The translations under genes and the position numbers were made by a program. DNA of 22,412 nucleotides from Clostridium sp. CAG:411 (GTDB lineage: Bacteria; Bacillota; Clostridia; Lachnospirales; Lachnospiraceae): assembly GCA_000437275.1 (NCBI GenBank), contig FR899732.1, positions 13,095 to 35,506 on the forward strand. The letters are read 5' to 3'. Within the stretch, counting starts at the first letter, position 1, and every line of letters begins with the position of its first letter. Positions 8,601 through 14,167 of this stretch are shown piece after piece. The notes beneath the pieces are model-generated. The model had not been told where the DNA came from, ran no database searches, and saw only the letters and a program-made list of their open reading frames with translations.

Positions 8601-8996
8601 ACATTTGGACATGAAATTGGGGACTATGTATTAGTACGTTTTGCACAGCTTTTGGAGCGTGTAGTAGATGACTGTGGTTATGCAGTTCGGTATGGTGGAG
8701 ATGAATTTGTACTTGTAATCAATGGACACGATATTGAATTTGGAAAAAAGGTTGCAAAAAATATATTCTTTATGATGAAGGATGGATTAAACAGTGCGAT
8801 TGGGCGAAGGATTGGTGGCGAAGTGATTATACCAAAAGATAAATTGCTTTCCTGCTCAATAGGTATTGCCAGTTGCGAGGGTTCAGACACTGAACAGGTA
8901 CAGGAAGCATTGAACAAAGCAGATAAGGGACTTTATTATGTGAAAAAGACTACAAAGGGCAGTTTTGTTGTGTGGGATGAATTAAAAAATGTATAG
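5646..8996 (+). CDS. Multidomain diguanylate cyclase: degenerate STAND-type ATPase region, TPR, GAF-like, GGDEF
   Basis: A 1116-residue cytoplasmic protein with no signal peptide or membrane segment. Residues 20-170 align by eye with the AAA/STAND ATPase fold: a segment like the one after Walker A (APYSPFLEWIRGLYY, 63-77) and a Walker-B-like KPMFIFLEKLHLANAS (144-159). However, the Walker A region (about 22-43) has no GxxGxGKS/T, and the Walker B Asp pair is lost. A long helical middle, clearest at about 489-680, has TPR-like spacing. Residues 753-925 resemble a GAF domain. The GGDEF domain begins at DLLTGLYNR (944-952) and has RYGGDEF (GGDEF 1017-1021), so the active-site loop looks intact and synthesis of c-di-GMP is expected. 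The RxxD inhibitory site is not in register. The ATG follows GGGGGTG at 6 nt. The gene stands alone; its input signal is unknown. Confidence 0.88.
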   Translation: MDYNNYMHKLVRSFKDNRSTKFMFIKHYETLLISQQEIYESVVDETSSTCLLFHAFPMHTMQAPYSPFLEWIRGLYYRYFSDETPEEFVEHAGVYPLQQPIFASYIREGRAERKEDLLITELKYERRRMLQSLISLYVYVSNRKPMFIFLEKLHLANASCIQFLYELIISDKVHNIQLLAMYNEVYRTPEYIVEDWKRFIKEVERQNFQYEWGSVNTETTISTIDVQDVFIPKTDCVDQYLHNLNNLYFFLGVEDAKYYMDIITERMRQGTLEVSKEQAANYYQVFILILLMNQRYPQALKMCENVGQLGEELDDDTLRYNYYYLLVKCRYGMEQLENKVDLYVNRCQEIARKRGDELAEYKAETLRMLSKYDYWRDVFNRSNDYQITEQFYEQTERFGFRNMLAHICVFCFEEDEESLRSVEEGNGTQKYFEKGIAIAQELDNQEFLLDAYAQSIVLFGEYGCHNTVDRLYQKKLEVVEAGGQLIQKVHTYNGIGYNAAISERYQKAEEYFNKSLFYALKLKDEEEVAITLYNCAVNKMLVREFEAAIDDLNLLLQVMDLLHMHSIKICDTSRIYGMLGICSLYNEEEYRCYLCLNRIDAYVRHLKYIEDEDRYRYWHDTLFFQHMIKGMLNVREGKYELAEEEFSQANMHQAAEKSSQYLNYLLYVVEMAKFYKMRGMLTQWSEILEKGIEFCRKNGYHLHGNFLMKMQQNRTERLCKTPIARHELSNAQVLEQVENLALQHNMETNQRDLDFIVIWQELLNQDNEPEEMTSQAITLMKNYFNLDGVLIVNNQKNGAQLTYFDGPESNGKNTVITDRIRNFTQLELEKLVDYFQMHKRPILVNRIDKGFLEYQDLLKIFDINHIITIFAFPLLDSEGGVISVLIGYVEMHNNYIGNRYLLMEHDFTILKFFCNQFYIALKRLEYLGLINRMNSQLSDMAVTDLLTGLYNRQGFEKRIREDNQMPKEKNVILYIDLDNFKYYNDTFGHEIGDYVLVRFAQLLERVVDDCGYAVRYGGDEFVLVINGHDIEFGKKVAKNIFFMMKDGLNSAIGRRIGGEVIIPKDKLLSCSIGIASCEGSDTEQVQEALNKADKGLYYVKKTTKGSFVVWDELKNV

Positions 8997-9022
8997 AAAA
9001 TAGTAGTAGTTTGGCAGAAAAA

Positions 9023-9116
9023 TTTATAAAACGGATTTCGTAGGACTGCGGTTTTAGGTGCTTGCGCTTGGCATTTTATAAGATAAAAATGGAAAGAACT
9101 TCCATGATATTTTTAT
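9023..9116 (+). terminator. Hairpins downstream of the GGDEF gene (probable terminator)
   Basis: TTATAAAA (9024-9031) and TTTTATAA (9073-9080) form an 8-bp inverted repeat around a 41-nt G-rich loop. Immediately after, ATGGAA-agaac-TTCCAT (9089-9105) is flanked by A-rich and T-rich runs ending in TTTTTAT. The second hairpin plus T-run is a plausible, AT-rich terminator for the GGDEF transcript. Confidence 0.45.
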
Positions 9117-9126
9117 GATTTATGCA

Positions 9127-9133
9127 CATAATA
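9127..9133 (+). promoter_or_regulatory. Possible sigma-G-like -10 upstream of the SASP gene
   Basis: SASP genes are normally transcribed in the forespore by sigma G, whose -10 resembles CATnHTA. CATAATA fits, but the upstream TGATAT (9105-9110) is a poor -35 with 16-bp spacing. A second candidate, GATACTA (9204-9210), overlaps the 9172-9206 hairpin. Neither is convincing alone. Confidence 0.25.
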
Positions 9134-9171
9134 AGATTACGATAAGCGAAACGAACATCTGAAACGGAGAA

Positions 9172-9206
9172 ATCTTCGATGAGGATGAACGTTCCTTATC
9201 GAAGAT
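9172..9206 (+). repeat. Perfect 14-bp-stem hairpin upstream of the SASP gene
   Basis: ATCTTCGATGAGGA (9172-9185) pairs along its full length with TCCTTATCGAAGAT (9193-9206), with one G-U pair, around a 7-nt loop TGAACGT. There is no U-tract, so it is not an ordinary terminator. It lies about 150 bp before the SASP start and could be a leader structure or a protein-binding palindrome. The rest of the 8997-9357 gap holds no credible gene. Confidence 0.6.
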
Positions 9207-9357
9207 ACTATTAACCGCAAGGTGCAAAAACAAATATCCGGTATACAAATGCGCATAGGATATAAGCTGTAAGAATTGAACCAAAATGGAAAAATGAAAG
9301 TTTGAACGGATTGGGAATAAGAAAACAGCAATGCACCGAAATACGGAGGTGTGAATT

Positions 9358-9573
9358 ATGGCAAGTAACAGTTCAGGAAGAATGGAAGTTCCAGAAGCAA
9401 GAGAAGCAATGGACCGTTTTAAAATGGAGGTTGCTGATGAGTTAGGAGTACCTTTAAAGAACGGTTATAACGGAAACTTGACAAGTGCTCAGAATGGTTC
9501 AGTCGGTGGCGAGATGGTTCGTCAGATGATCAAACGCCAGGAAGAGGAAATGTTAGGAAAGTCCGAAAGATAA
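9358..9573 (+). CDS. Alpha/beta-type small acid-soluble spore protein
   Basis: A 71-residue SASP of the alpha/beta family (Pfam SASP). These proteins coat forespore DNA, shift it toward an A-like form and protect it from UV and heat; on germination they are degraded by the GPR protease as an amino-acid source. Two conserved blocks are visible: EAREAMDRFKMEVADELGV (about 13-31), which contains the GPR-type cleavage region (KMEVADE), and NGNLTSAQNGSVGGEMVRQM (38-57). Length is typical. The ATG has a strong GGAGGTG site at a normal distance, and a strong terminator follows, so the gene is monocistronic. It marks the organism as a spore-former or a recent descendant of one. Such genes usually occur in several copies per genome, so a specific ssp name is not assigned. 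Confidence 0.95.
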   Translation: MASNSSGRMEVPEAREAMDRFKMEVADELGVPLKNGYNGNLTSAQNGSVGGEMVRQMIKRQEEEMLGKSER

Positions 9574-9586
9574 GTTCGGCAAAATG

Positions 9587-9617
9587 AAAAAAGGTGTCGC
9601 ATAGCGGCACCTTTTTT
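9587..9617 (+). terminator. Rho-independent terminator of the SASP gene
   Basis: AAAAAGGTGTCGC and GCGGCACCTTTTT pair around a 3-nt ATA loop with a single T-G position, followed by a T6 run. It starts about 14 nt after the SASP stop. Confidence 0.92.
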
Positions 9618-9669
9618 GTTGAAAAAATCATTTTAATTTAATTCTTTGGTAGTTAAACTCTAAATTTTA

Positions 9670-9678
9670 TGATACAAT
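9670..9678 (+). promoter_or_regulatory. Extended -10 promoter candidate
   Basis: TGATACAAT is an extended -10 (TGn plus TACAAT at 9673-9678). No -35 at correct spacing is evident. It would start a transcript near 9685 that runs through the (AT)7 tract at 9711-9724 toward the small ORF and the ABC genes. Confidence 0.4.
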
Positions 9679-9730
9679 AAGAGAAAAATATAAAGAAAAT
9701 GTAAAAATAGATATATATATATATTGTCGG

Positions 9731-9913
9731 ATGGATTGTGTTTTGAAAAAAATATTCGCTTACTTTAAAATGAGCAATACCGTTAAAACAAAAAAAGTGC
9801 CATTTGGACAGACAGTGTTTCTTCTTGATGTTTTTTGTGGTATTATGGATGGTGTTCGAACGAAGCTTTTTAGTATATATACAAAAAACAAGGTATTTGG
9901 AGTGGAAGCTTAA
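9731..9913 (+). CDS. Doubtful 60-residue ORF upstream of the ABC genes
   Basis: An ATG-started frame (MDCVLKKIFAYFKM...) ending at TAA 9911-9913. There is no recognisable Shine-Dalgarno before the ATG, and a good promoter (9743-9771) lies inside the frame, which argues against translation from this start. A shorter product from GTG 9799, about 38 residues with a hydrophobic VFLLDVF segment, is conceivable but also lacks a clear ribosome binding site. No family is recognised. It may be chance, a leader peptide or the remnant of a gene. Confidence 0.2.
   Translation: MDCVLKKIFAYFKMSNTVKTKKVPFGQTVFLLDVFCGIMDGVRTKLFSIYTKNKVFGVEA
9743..9771 (+). promoter_or_regulatory. Promoter candidate for the FtsX-like/ABC operon
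   Basis: TTGAAA (9743-9748) and TAAAAT (9766-9771) with 17-bp spacing. Transcription from about 9778 would give a leader of about 225 nt before the first permease gene. This is the best match between the SASP terminator and the operon. Confidence 0.55.
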
Positions 9914-9981
9914 TGCTGCAAAGGGGGAATAATCTACTTTGGAGTTTGGTTTCTAATTTAGTGAAACTTAATAATCAATAG
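9913..9981 (+). CDS. Possible 22-residue peptide (MLQRGNNLLWSLVSNLVKLN...)
   Basis: An ATG overlaps the stop of the preceding small frame (TAATG) and opens a 22-codon frame ending at TAG 9979-9981. A GGAG lies about 10 nt upstream. The product would be a short amphipathic peptide just before an FtsX-type transporter. The evidence is weak: short frames are common by chance and no precursor features such as a GG leader are present. Confidence 0.15.
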   Translation: MLQRGNNLLWSLVSNLVKLNNQ

Positions 9982-10002
9982 ATTTTTTGGAAAAGTAAAG
10001 GA

Positions 10003-10509
10003 ATGAAAAAACATATGAATGAGATATATTTCTCTTTATATAATAGCAAGGTATTTTGGAAAAAGGAAAAAATAATGGCTTTTTTTTATTTATGCAGTTT
10101 AGCACTGGTTTTCAGTTCGCTGTTGTTGTATTGTGGTAATAGTGTAAAAAAAGCTAGTTTTTTATTTTATATAAGAGGCGGAGTATTTGGGGTGTTATGT
10201 TTATCTATAGGAATCGGTTTTTTTATTGTTTGGTTACAGAGTTTAGAGGAACGAAAAGAAGATTTTTTGATATTACATATGATAGGAATAAAGAAAACTG
10301 TACTTATATTATCTGTACAAATAGAAATGCTATTGTTTCAGATTGCAGCCAGTATAGTGGCATTATTTTTTGTGCTGATTTTAATGTTTACCTTAGGGGG
10401 ATATTTACTGGGAACTGTATGCATATGTCTTTTGAGACTACATGTTGAATTGCAGGGAATATTTGTACTGGCTAGTTATTTGTATATGCAAAATAGATTG
10501 AAAGGATAA
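10003..10509 (+). CDS. Short FtsX-like ABC permease subunit (four membrane segments)
   Basis: A 168-residue, very hydrophobic protein with four predicted membrane segments (about 24-44, 56-78, 100-125, 127-145) and a hydrophobic C-terminal end. The stretch LEERKEDFLILHMIGIKKTVLILSVQIEMLL (about 81-111; hydrophobic, with the R-K-E, then G, then E pattern) resembles the FtsX/MacB permease domain. The large extracellular domain is missing, so it would be the minimal half of a heterodimeric transporter with the next gene. The start is uncertain: ATG 10003 follows GGAAAAG, while ATG 10015 follows AAAGGA at 12 nt. It lies 4 bp upstream of the second permease gene. Similar small permease, large permease and ATPase sets export or sense peptides and antimicrobials, but the substrate here is unknown. 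Confidence 0.65.
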   Translation: MKKHMNEIYFSLYNSKVFWKKEKIMAFFYLCSLALVFSSLLLYCGNSVKKASFLFYIRGGVFGVLCLSIGIGFFIVWLQSLEERKEDFLILHMIGIKKTVLILSVQIEMLLFQIAASIVALFFVLILMFTLGGYLLGTVCICLLRLHVELQGIFVLASYLYMQNRLKG

Positions 10510-10513
10510 GAAT

Positions 10514-11620
10514 ATGTTTCGATTAACAATAAAAAATTATTTGCTTCATATTCCATATTCTGTATTACTTATAATACAGATGCTTATTGTCCTTTTTATT
10601 ACAAACCATACGCTGATACAGGTAATTCGTGACAGCAAAACGCTTGATAATGTTGTTGTAAATAAGGAATTGTATTTGGTGGAAAACAATCAGGATGATA
10701 AAGATAACTTTATAAAAGATGTAAAAAAGCTTGTGGGAGAAAATTGTGTAGGATATATGTATAGTGATATCAGTGTTGGAATTGATAAAATTGATTATAG
10801 AGAAGTTCCATCATTGGAATATATAAATACTACAATGGAGAAGGTACAATATATTTTAAAGGAAGGGCATTGGTTTACAAATGAGGATAATCAAATTATT
10901 CTTGGGGGACAGATAGCTGAAATATATAATGTTGGAGATGAAGTGGTGCTTACCAAAGATGGTAAGAAGAAAAAAGTAGTTGTAGCAGGTATATTGAAAA
11001 ATCCAGGACAATGTATACATTTAGACAAAAATGCAGATGGAAACTTATGTTCCTTGATGAATCAAGGATGGGGTGCAATGTTGACGAACAGTGTGGAAAT
11101 ATTAGAATGGATGGGAACGGATAGTAACTTAGAAGCAGTTAGTCTTATTGTTAATGTGGAGGGGAAAAAATCTGCAATAGAACTTTTAAAAAACAGATAT
11201 AAGGTGACATCCCTTGAACAAGCAAAGGAAAATGGAAAAATACAGATTAGGAAAGATGTAATAGGGAATGGCATGTATATGATGTTTCTTTTGGTAATGG
11301 CATTTGTTGGTGTAAGTATTCAGATTTATATGTACTTTCGCAGAAACCAGAAGGAGTATCAACTTTATCGCATGTTAGGATTGGGATACGGCGGTATATT
11401 TGTATTGTGGTGTGGACAGCACATCATTAATTTGGCAATGGTTGTAGCAGCATTTTTTTCTTTTTGCAATTTTATTGAAAAAAGAAAAGTTTTTAATAGT
11501 AAGATAACGGATGGGAATACGGTACTTTTTCTTACTATATACTGTTTAGTATATATTATGTTAATTATATTTGTGTATATGGCAATAGTAAAAAAATGGA
11601 GAAGGAGGTATCATATGTGA
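10514..11620 (+). CDS. FtsX-like ABC transporter permease with extracytoplasmic domain
   Basis: A 368-residue membrane protein in the MacB/FtsX arrangement: one N-terminal membrane segment (about 14-34), an extracytoplasmic domain of about 210 residues (about 37-250), then three C-terminal segments (about 252-274, 292-315, 337-358). The cytoplasmic link RRNQKEYQLYRMLGLG is the typical R-K-E...LG motif contacting the ATPase, and the C terminus is basic (KKWRRRYHM). It overlaps the ATPase gene by 4 bp (ATGTGA), implying translational coupling. With the small permease upstream it probably makes an asymmetric dimer. Such systems act on envelope substrates by mechanotransmission rather than classical import; the substrate cannot be inferred. 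Confidence 0.8.
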   Translation: MFRLTIKNYLLHIPYSVLLIIQMLIVLFITNHTLIQVIRDSKTLDNVVVNKELYLVENNQDDKDNFIKDVKKLVGENCVGYMYSDISVGIDKIDYREVPSLEYINTTMEKVQYILKEGHWFTNEDNQIILGGQIAEIYNVGDEVVLTKDGKKKKVVVAGILKNPGQCIHLDKNADGNLCSLMNQGWGAMLTNSVEILEWMGTDSNLEAVSLIVNVEGKKSAIELLKNRYKVTSLEQAKENGKIQIRKDVIGNGMYMMFLLVMAFVGVSIQIYMYFRRNQKEYQLYRMLGLGYGGIFVLWCGQHIINLAMVVAAFFSFCNFIEKRKVFNSKITDGNTVLFLTIYCLVYIMLIIFVYMAIVKKWRRRYHM

Positions 11621-12279
11621 TCGAACTTATAAATATCAAAAAAACATATAGAGAAAAGGAAAAGAAGTACGCTGTATTAAATGGTTTGAATTTTACCTTA
11701 AAGCAGGGAGACATGGTTGCTATTTTAGGTAAATCAGGTTCAGGAAAATCTACATTGTTACGAATTTTGGGATTGTTAGAATTACCTGATGAGGGAAAAT
11801 ATCATTGGATGGATAAGGATATTATAAAGGAGAAAAAAACATGGAATAGGATGCGCAATGAGAAGATAGGTTTTATTATGCAAGATTATGCTTTGTTAAA
11901 AGGATTGTCTGTTTATGATAATATTGCAGCACCTATGTATATTGGAAAAAAATCCAAGAGAGAAATAAGGAGTCGTGTGCTTTCTGTAGTGGAAAATTTC
12001 CAAATTTATGATTTGTTAGAAAAAAAAGTATGTCAACTTTCTGGTGGGGAACAACAACGAGTGGCAATAGCTAGGGCAATGGTACAAAAACCACAGTTAT
12101 TACTTGCGGATGAACCTACGGGTTCTTTGGATGACGAGAATGCAGAAAAGGTAATGAAGACGTTACATAAACTTCATGAGCAGGGGAATAGTAGTATTAT
12201 TGTGACACATGATAAGAGAATTGCAAAACAGTGTGAGAAGGTTTACTATTTAGAGAACGGAAAATTAAACCAATTGTAA
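11617..12279 (+). CDS. ABC transporter ATPase, MacB/LolD/FtsE type
   Basis: A cytoplasmic ATP-binding subunit that powers the two preceding FtsX-like permeases. With the GTG start at 11617 it has 220 residues: Walker A GKSGSGKST (38-46), a Q-loop in GFIMQDYALL, the signature LSGGEQQR (141-148), Walker B LLLADEPTG and H-loop Asp/His in VTHDKR. The D-loop SLDD is present. The GTG is preferred to an in-frame ATG at 11596 because AAGGAGG (11602-11608) lies 8 nt before the GTG but after the ATG, and because the GTG overlaps the permease stop in the usual coupled way. All catalytic motifs are intact. An asparaginase-like gene follows after 36 bp with no terminator between. Confidence 0.93.
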   Translation: MIELINIKKTYREKEKKYAVLNGLNFTLKQGDMVAILGKSGSGKSTLLRILGLLELPDEGKYHWMDKDIIKEKKTWNRMRNEKIGFIMQDYALLKGLSVYDNIAAPMYIGKKSKREIRSRVLSVVENFQIYDLLEKKVCQLSGGEQQRVAIARAMVQKPQLLLADEPTGSLDDENAEKVMKTLHKLHEQGNSSIIVTHDKRIAKQCEKVYYLENGKLNQL

Positions 12280-12315
12280 ATAGAGATTTGTGAAAAACAG
12301 AAAGCAGGAAGAATC

Positions 12316-13362
12316 ATGAAAAAAATAGCTTTAATTTTAACAGGTGGAACCATAGGTAGTTCTGTAGAAGAACATATTATAGATGTGGGAAAACAATCTA
12401 TATACAAGCTAACGGCTGCATATGAGGATTTATATAAGGAACAGGATATATTTGAAATTTTTTCTCCGTTTCAATTTTTGAGTGAAAATTTCACAAAAAG
12501 AGAGTGGCAGAAATTATACGATTTTTTGTATGCATTTCCTTTTGAAAAATATGAAGGAGTAGTGATTGCACATGGAACAGATACGCTGGCGTATACATCA
12601 GCACTTGTTGGTATGCTATTTGGACATGTAACAATTCCGATTTTGTTGATTGCCAGTAATTATCCTGTGGGGCATCCAAAAAGTAATGGAGTGACAAATC
12701 TACGAGCTGCGGTGGAACTTATTCGGCAGGGAAAAATAAGAGGTGTATTTTCTGTTTATGAAAATGATAAGGAAGAAGTGGAGATACATTTGGCAACTCG
12801 TATGATTCCAGCGGATAATGTGCGAGATCAATATGGGAGCTTTGGAGGGGAGTGTTTTGGAAAAATGCTGCCGCAAAACAAAGAAAAGAGAAAGTTTATC
12901 TTGCAGTTATCAAATGCTGCACATAATCCAACTTTGGAGCAGTTACAAAAATCTACAAAAGCTTTTTTTACATCTAAGCTTTGCTTTGAAAAAGATATAT
13001 TATTTTTGATGCCTTATCCGGGGCAGAATTATGATTCTATTGTGCCAGGGGAAGGAGTGGCAGCAGTATATCATTATTTGTATCATGCAGGGACTGCCTG
13101 TACAAAAGGAGAAATGTATTCTTTTTTGGCATTTGCGAAACGGTGTAGCAAACAGGGGCTTCCGGTATATGTGGCTTCCTTAAAAAAAGAGGGAATGGAT
13201 AGTTATGCGACACAGGATGCGCTTCTCAAGGAAGGTGTTTATCCAATGTTTGATATATCGCCGATTGCAGGGTATATGAAACTTGTACTGGCATATAGCC
13301 AAACTGAAAAAACGGTAGAGGAAATATGTGAAAGTAATTTATTTTATGAACAGATAATTTAG
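12316..13362 (+). CDS. L-asparaginase/glutaminase family protein
   Basis: A 348-residue protein of the asparaginase family, which hydrolyses L-asparagine to aspartate and ammonia. The first catalytic motif is LTGGTIGSS, with the nucleophile-type Thr at 12. The second is VIAHGTDTLAYTS, with Thr88 and Asp89. A Lys in RQGKIRGVF lies where the catalytic Lys of the second triad is expected, and SENFT (56-60) matches the substrate Ser region. No signal peptide, so it should be cytoplasmic, like type I enzymes. The loop YPVGHPKSNGVTNL replaces the usual P-x-S-D-G-x-x-N-L, with Asn in place of Asp, so specificity could differ. It starts 36 bp after the ABC ATPase with an AGGAAG site and may share that transcript; a hairpin terminator follows. 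Confidence 0.85.
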   Translation: MKKIALILTGGTIGSSVEEHIIDVGKQSIYKLTAAYEDLYKEQDIFEIFSPFQFLSENFTKREWQKLYDFLYAFPFEKYEGVVIAHGTDTLAYTSALVGMLFGHVTIPILLIASNYPVGHPKSNGVTNLRAAVELIRQGKIRGVFSVYENDKEEVEIHLATRMIPADNVRDQYGSFGGECFGKMLPQNKEKRKFILQLSNAAHNPTLEQLQKSTKAFFTSKLCFEKDILFLMPYPGQNYDSIVPGEGVAAVYHYLYHAGTACTKGEMYSFLAFAKRCSKQGLPVYVASLKKEGMDSYATQDALLKEGVYPMFDISPIAGYMKLVLAYSQTEKTVEEICESNLFYEQII

Positions 13363-13369
13363 GAGATAT

Positions 13370-13426
13370 AGAGCGTTTATATGAATCACAGGTTGTAAGG
13401 TTAGTATTCATGCAAATGCTCTTTTT
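13370..13426 (+). terminator. Rho-independent terminator after the asparaginase gene
   Basis: AGAGCGTTTATATGAAT (13370-13386) pairs with ATTCATGCAAATGCTCT (13405-13421) across 17 positions with wobble pairs and one mismatch, loop about 18 nt, followed by TTTTTG. It closes the ABC-asparaginase unit. Confidence 0.75.
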
Positions 13427-13483
13427 GTTTGAAATACACTATTGAGAAATGTTTGCATTACAATACTTTGATGTAGAAATGAC

Positions 13484-13512
13484 TTGACATATAATATACA
13501 ACAACATATAAT
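13484..13512 (+). promoter_or_regulatory. Perfect-consensus promoter of the metalloprotease operon
   Basis: TTGACA (13484-13489) and TATAAT (13507-13512) with exactly 17 bp between them: both hexamers and the spacing are consensus. The predicted start near 13519 gives a leader of about 78 nt. Such a strong core promoter suggests high or externally controlled expression; no operator was identified with confidence. Confidence 0.88.
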
Positions 13513-13596
13513 TACATTAATAATTTTATTCTGTGCTATTCGCGAAAAGGGAGAGGATACATTTATTAAAAAAGAAAATAAAAAGGAGAAACAAAA

Positions 13597-14151
13597 GTGT
13601 ATAAGAATAATTTTATAAGAAAACAGTGGAAAATAGTCAGTAAAAAACGAAGGAATAAATTAAAAAAGGGAGTGATAAGTTGTATTTTAGCAATGGGAAT
13701 ATTGGCAACGGGAAACAATATTCATGCTTTAGCTAAGGCATATGTCTTGGAATGGAATTTAGTAGATAGTGGAAAGCATTTAGATGTAGACGGAAATAGT
13801 GCTTATATGGATTATATCTGGTTGGCAAAAAAGACTTGGAATGAATATAAGCCAGGTGTGATTCGAAAAGATTCTATAAAAGTGGTACAGGATGTATATG
13901 TGACAGACATTAACAAATCGAATGGAAGTACGGGGATTACATATCCATCAGGAAAGATTGAATTAAATAAATATTATTTAAAAGATTGTGTAGGAATTGA
14001 AATTGAAAATACGGCAACACATGAAATAGGTCATGCGTTGGGATTGGCTCATAGTAGAACTGGCAACATTATGTATAAGTCACAGACTAGAAAAACATCA
14101 TTAGGAAAAGATGATAAAGATTCTTATACGGCTGCCTACAAAAAATATTAG
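13597..14151 (+). CDS. Small secreted matrixin-like zinc metalloprotease
   Basis: A 184-residue protein with an unusually long basic N-region (KKRRNKLKK ending at 24), a hydrophobic core at 25-39 and likely signal-peptidase sites after ALA (46) or AKA (48), so it is probably exported. The mature part of about 136 residues carries the metzincin zinc motif HEIGHALGLAH (His142, Glu143, His146, Gly149, His152) and a Met-turn at NIMY (Met159), followed by SLGKDDKDSYTAAY, which resembles the C-terminal helix of matrixins. There is no propeptide Cys switch and no extra substrate-binding domain, so it is close to a minimal catalytic unit. GTG is the start, 8 nt after AAAAGGAG. It is the first gene of a two-gene operon under a consensus promoter. 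The substrate is unknown. Confidence 0.88.
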   Translation: MYKNNFIRKQWKIVSKKRRNKLKKGVISCILAMGILATGNNIHALAKAYVLEWNLVDSGKHLDVDGNSAYMDYIWLAKKTWNEYKPGVIRKDSIKVVQDVYVTDINKSNGSTGITYPSGKIELNKYYLKDCVGIEIENTATHEIGHALGLAHSRTGNIMYKSQTRKTSLGKDDKDSYTAAYKKY

Positions 14152-14167
14152 AATAGGAGGATGATTT

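Noticed and set aside
9061..9090. Similarity of TTGGCATTTTATAAGAT here to TTGGCATTATAAAAGATG near 18146, suggesting a dispersed repeat
   Set aside because: The match is short and AT-rich and does not extend on either side, so chance is likely.
9711..9724. (AT)7 tract as a possible phase-variable repeat
   Set aside because: It lies in AT-rich non-coding DNA, not between promoter elements or within a credible gene.
10197..10448. 83-codon frame overlapping the small permease in another frame
   Set aside because: Basic, Cys/Tyr/Phe-rich translation without ribosome binding site; the other frame has coherent membrane segments.
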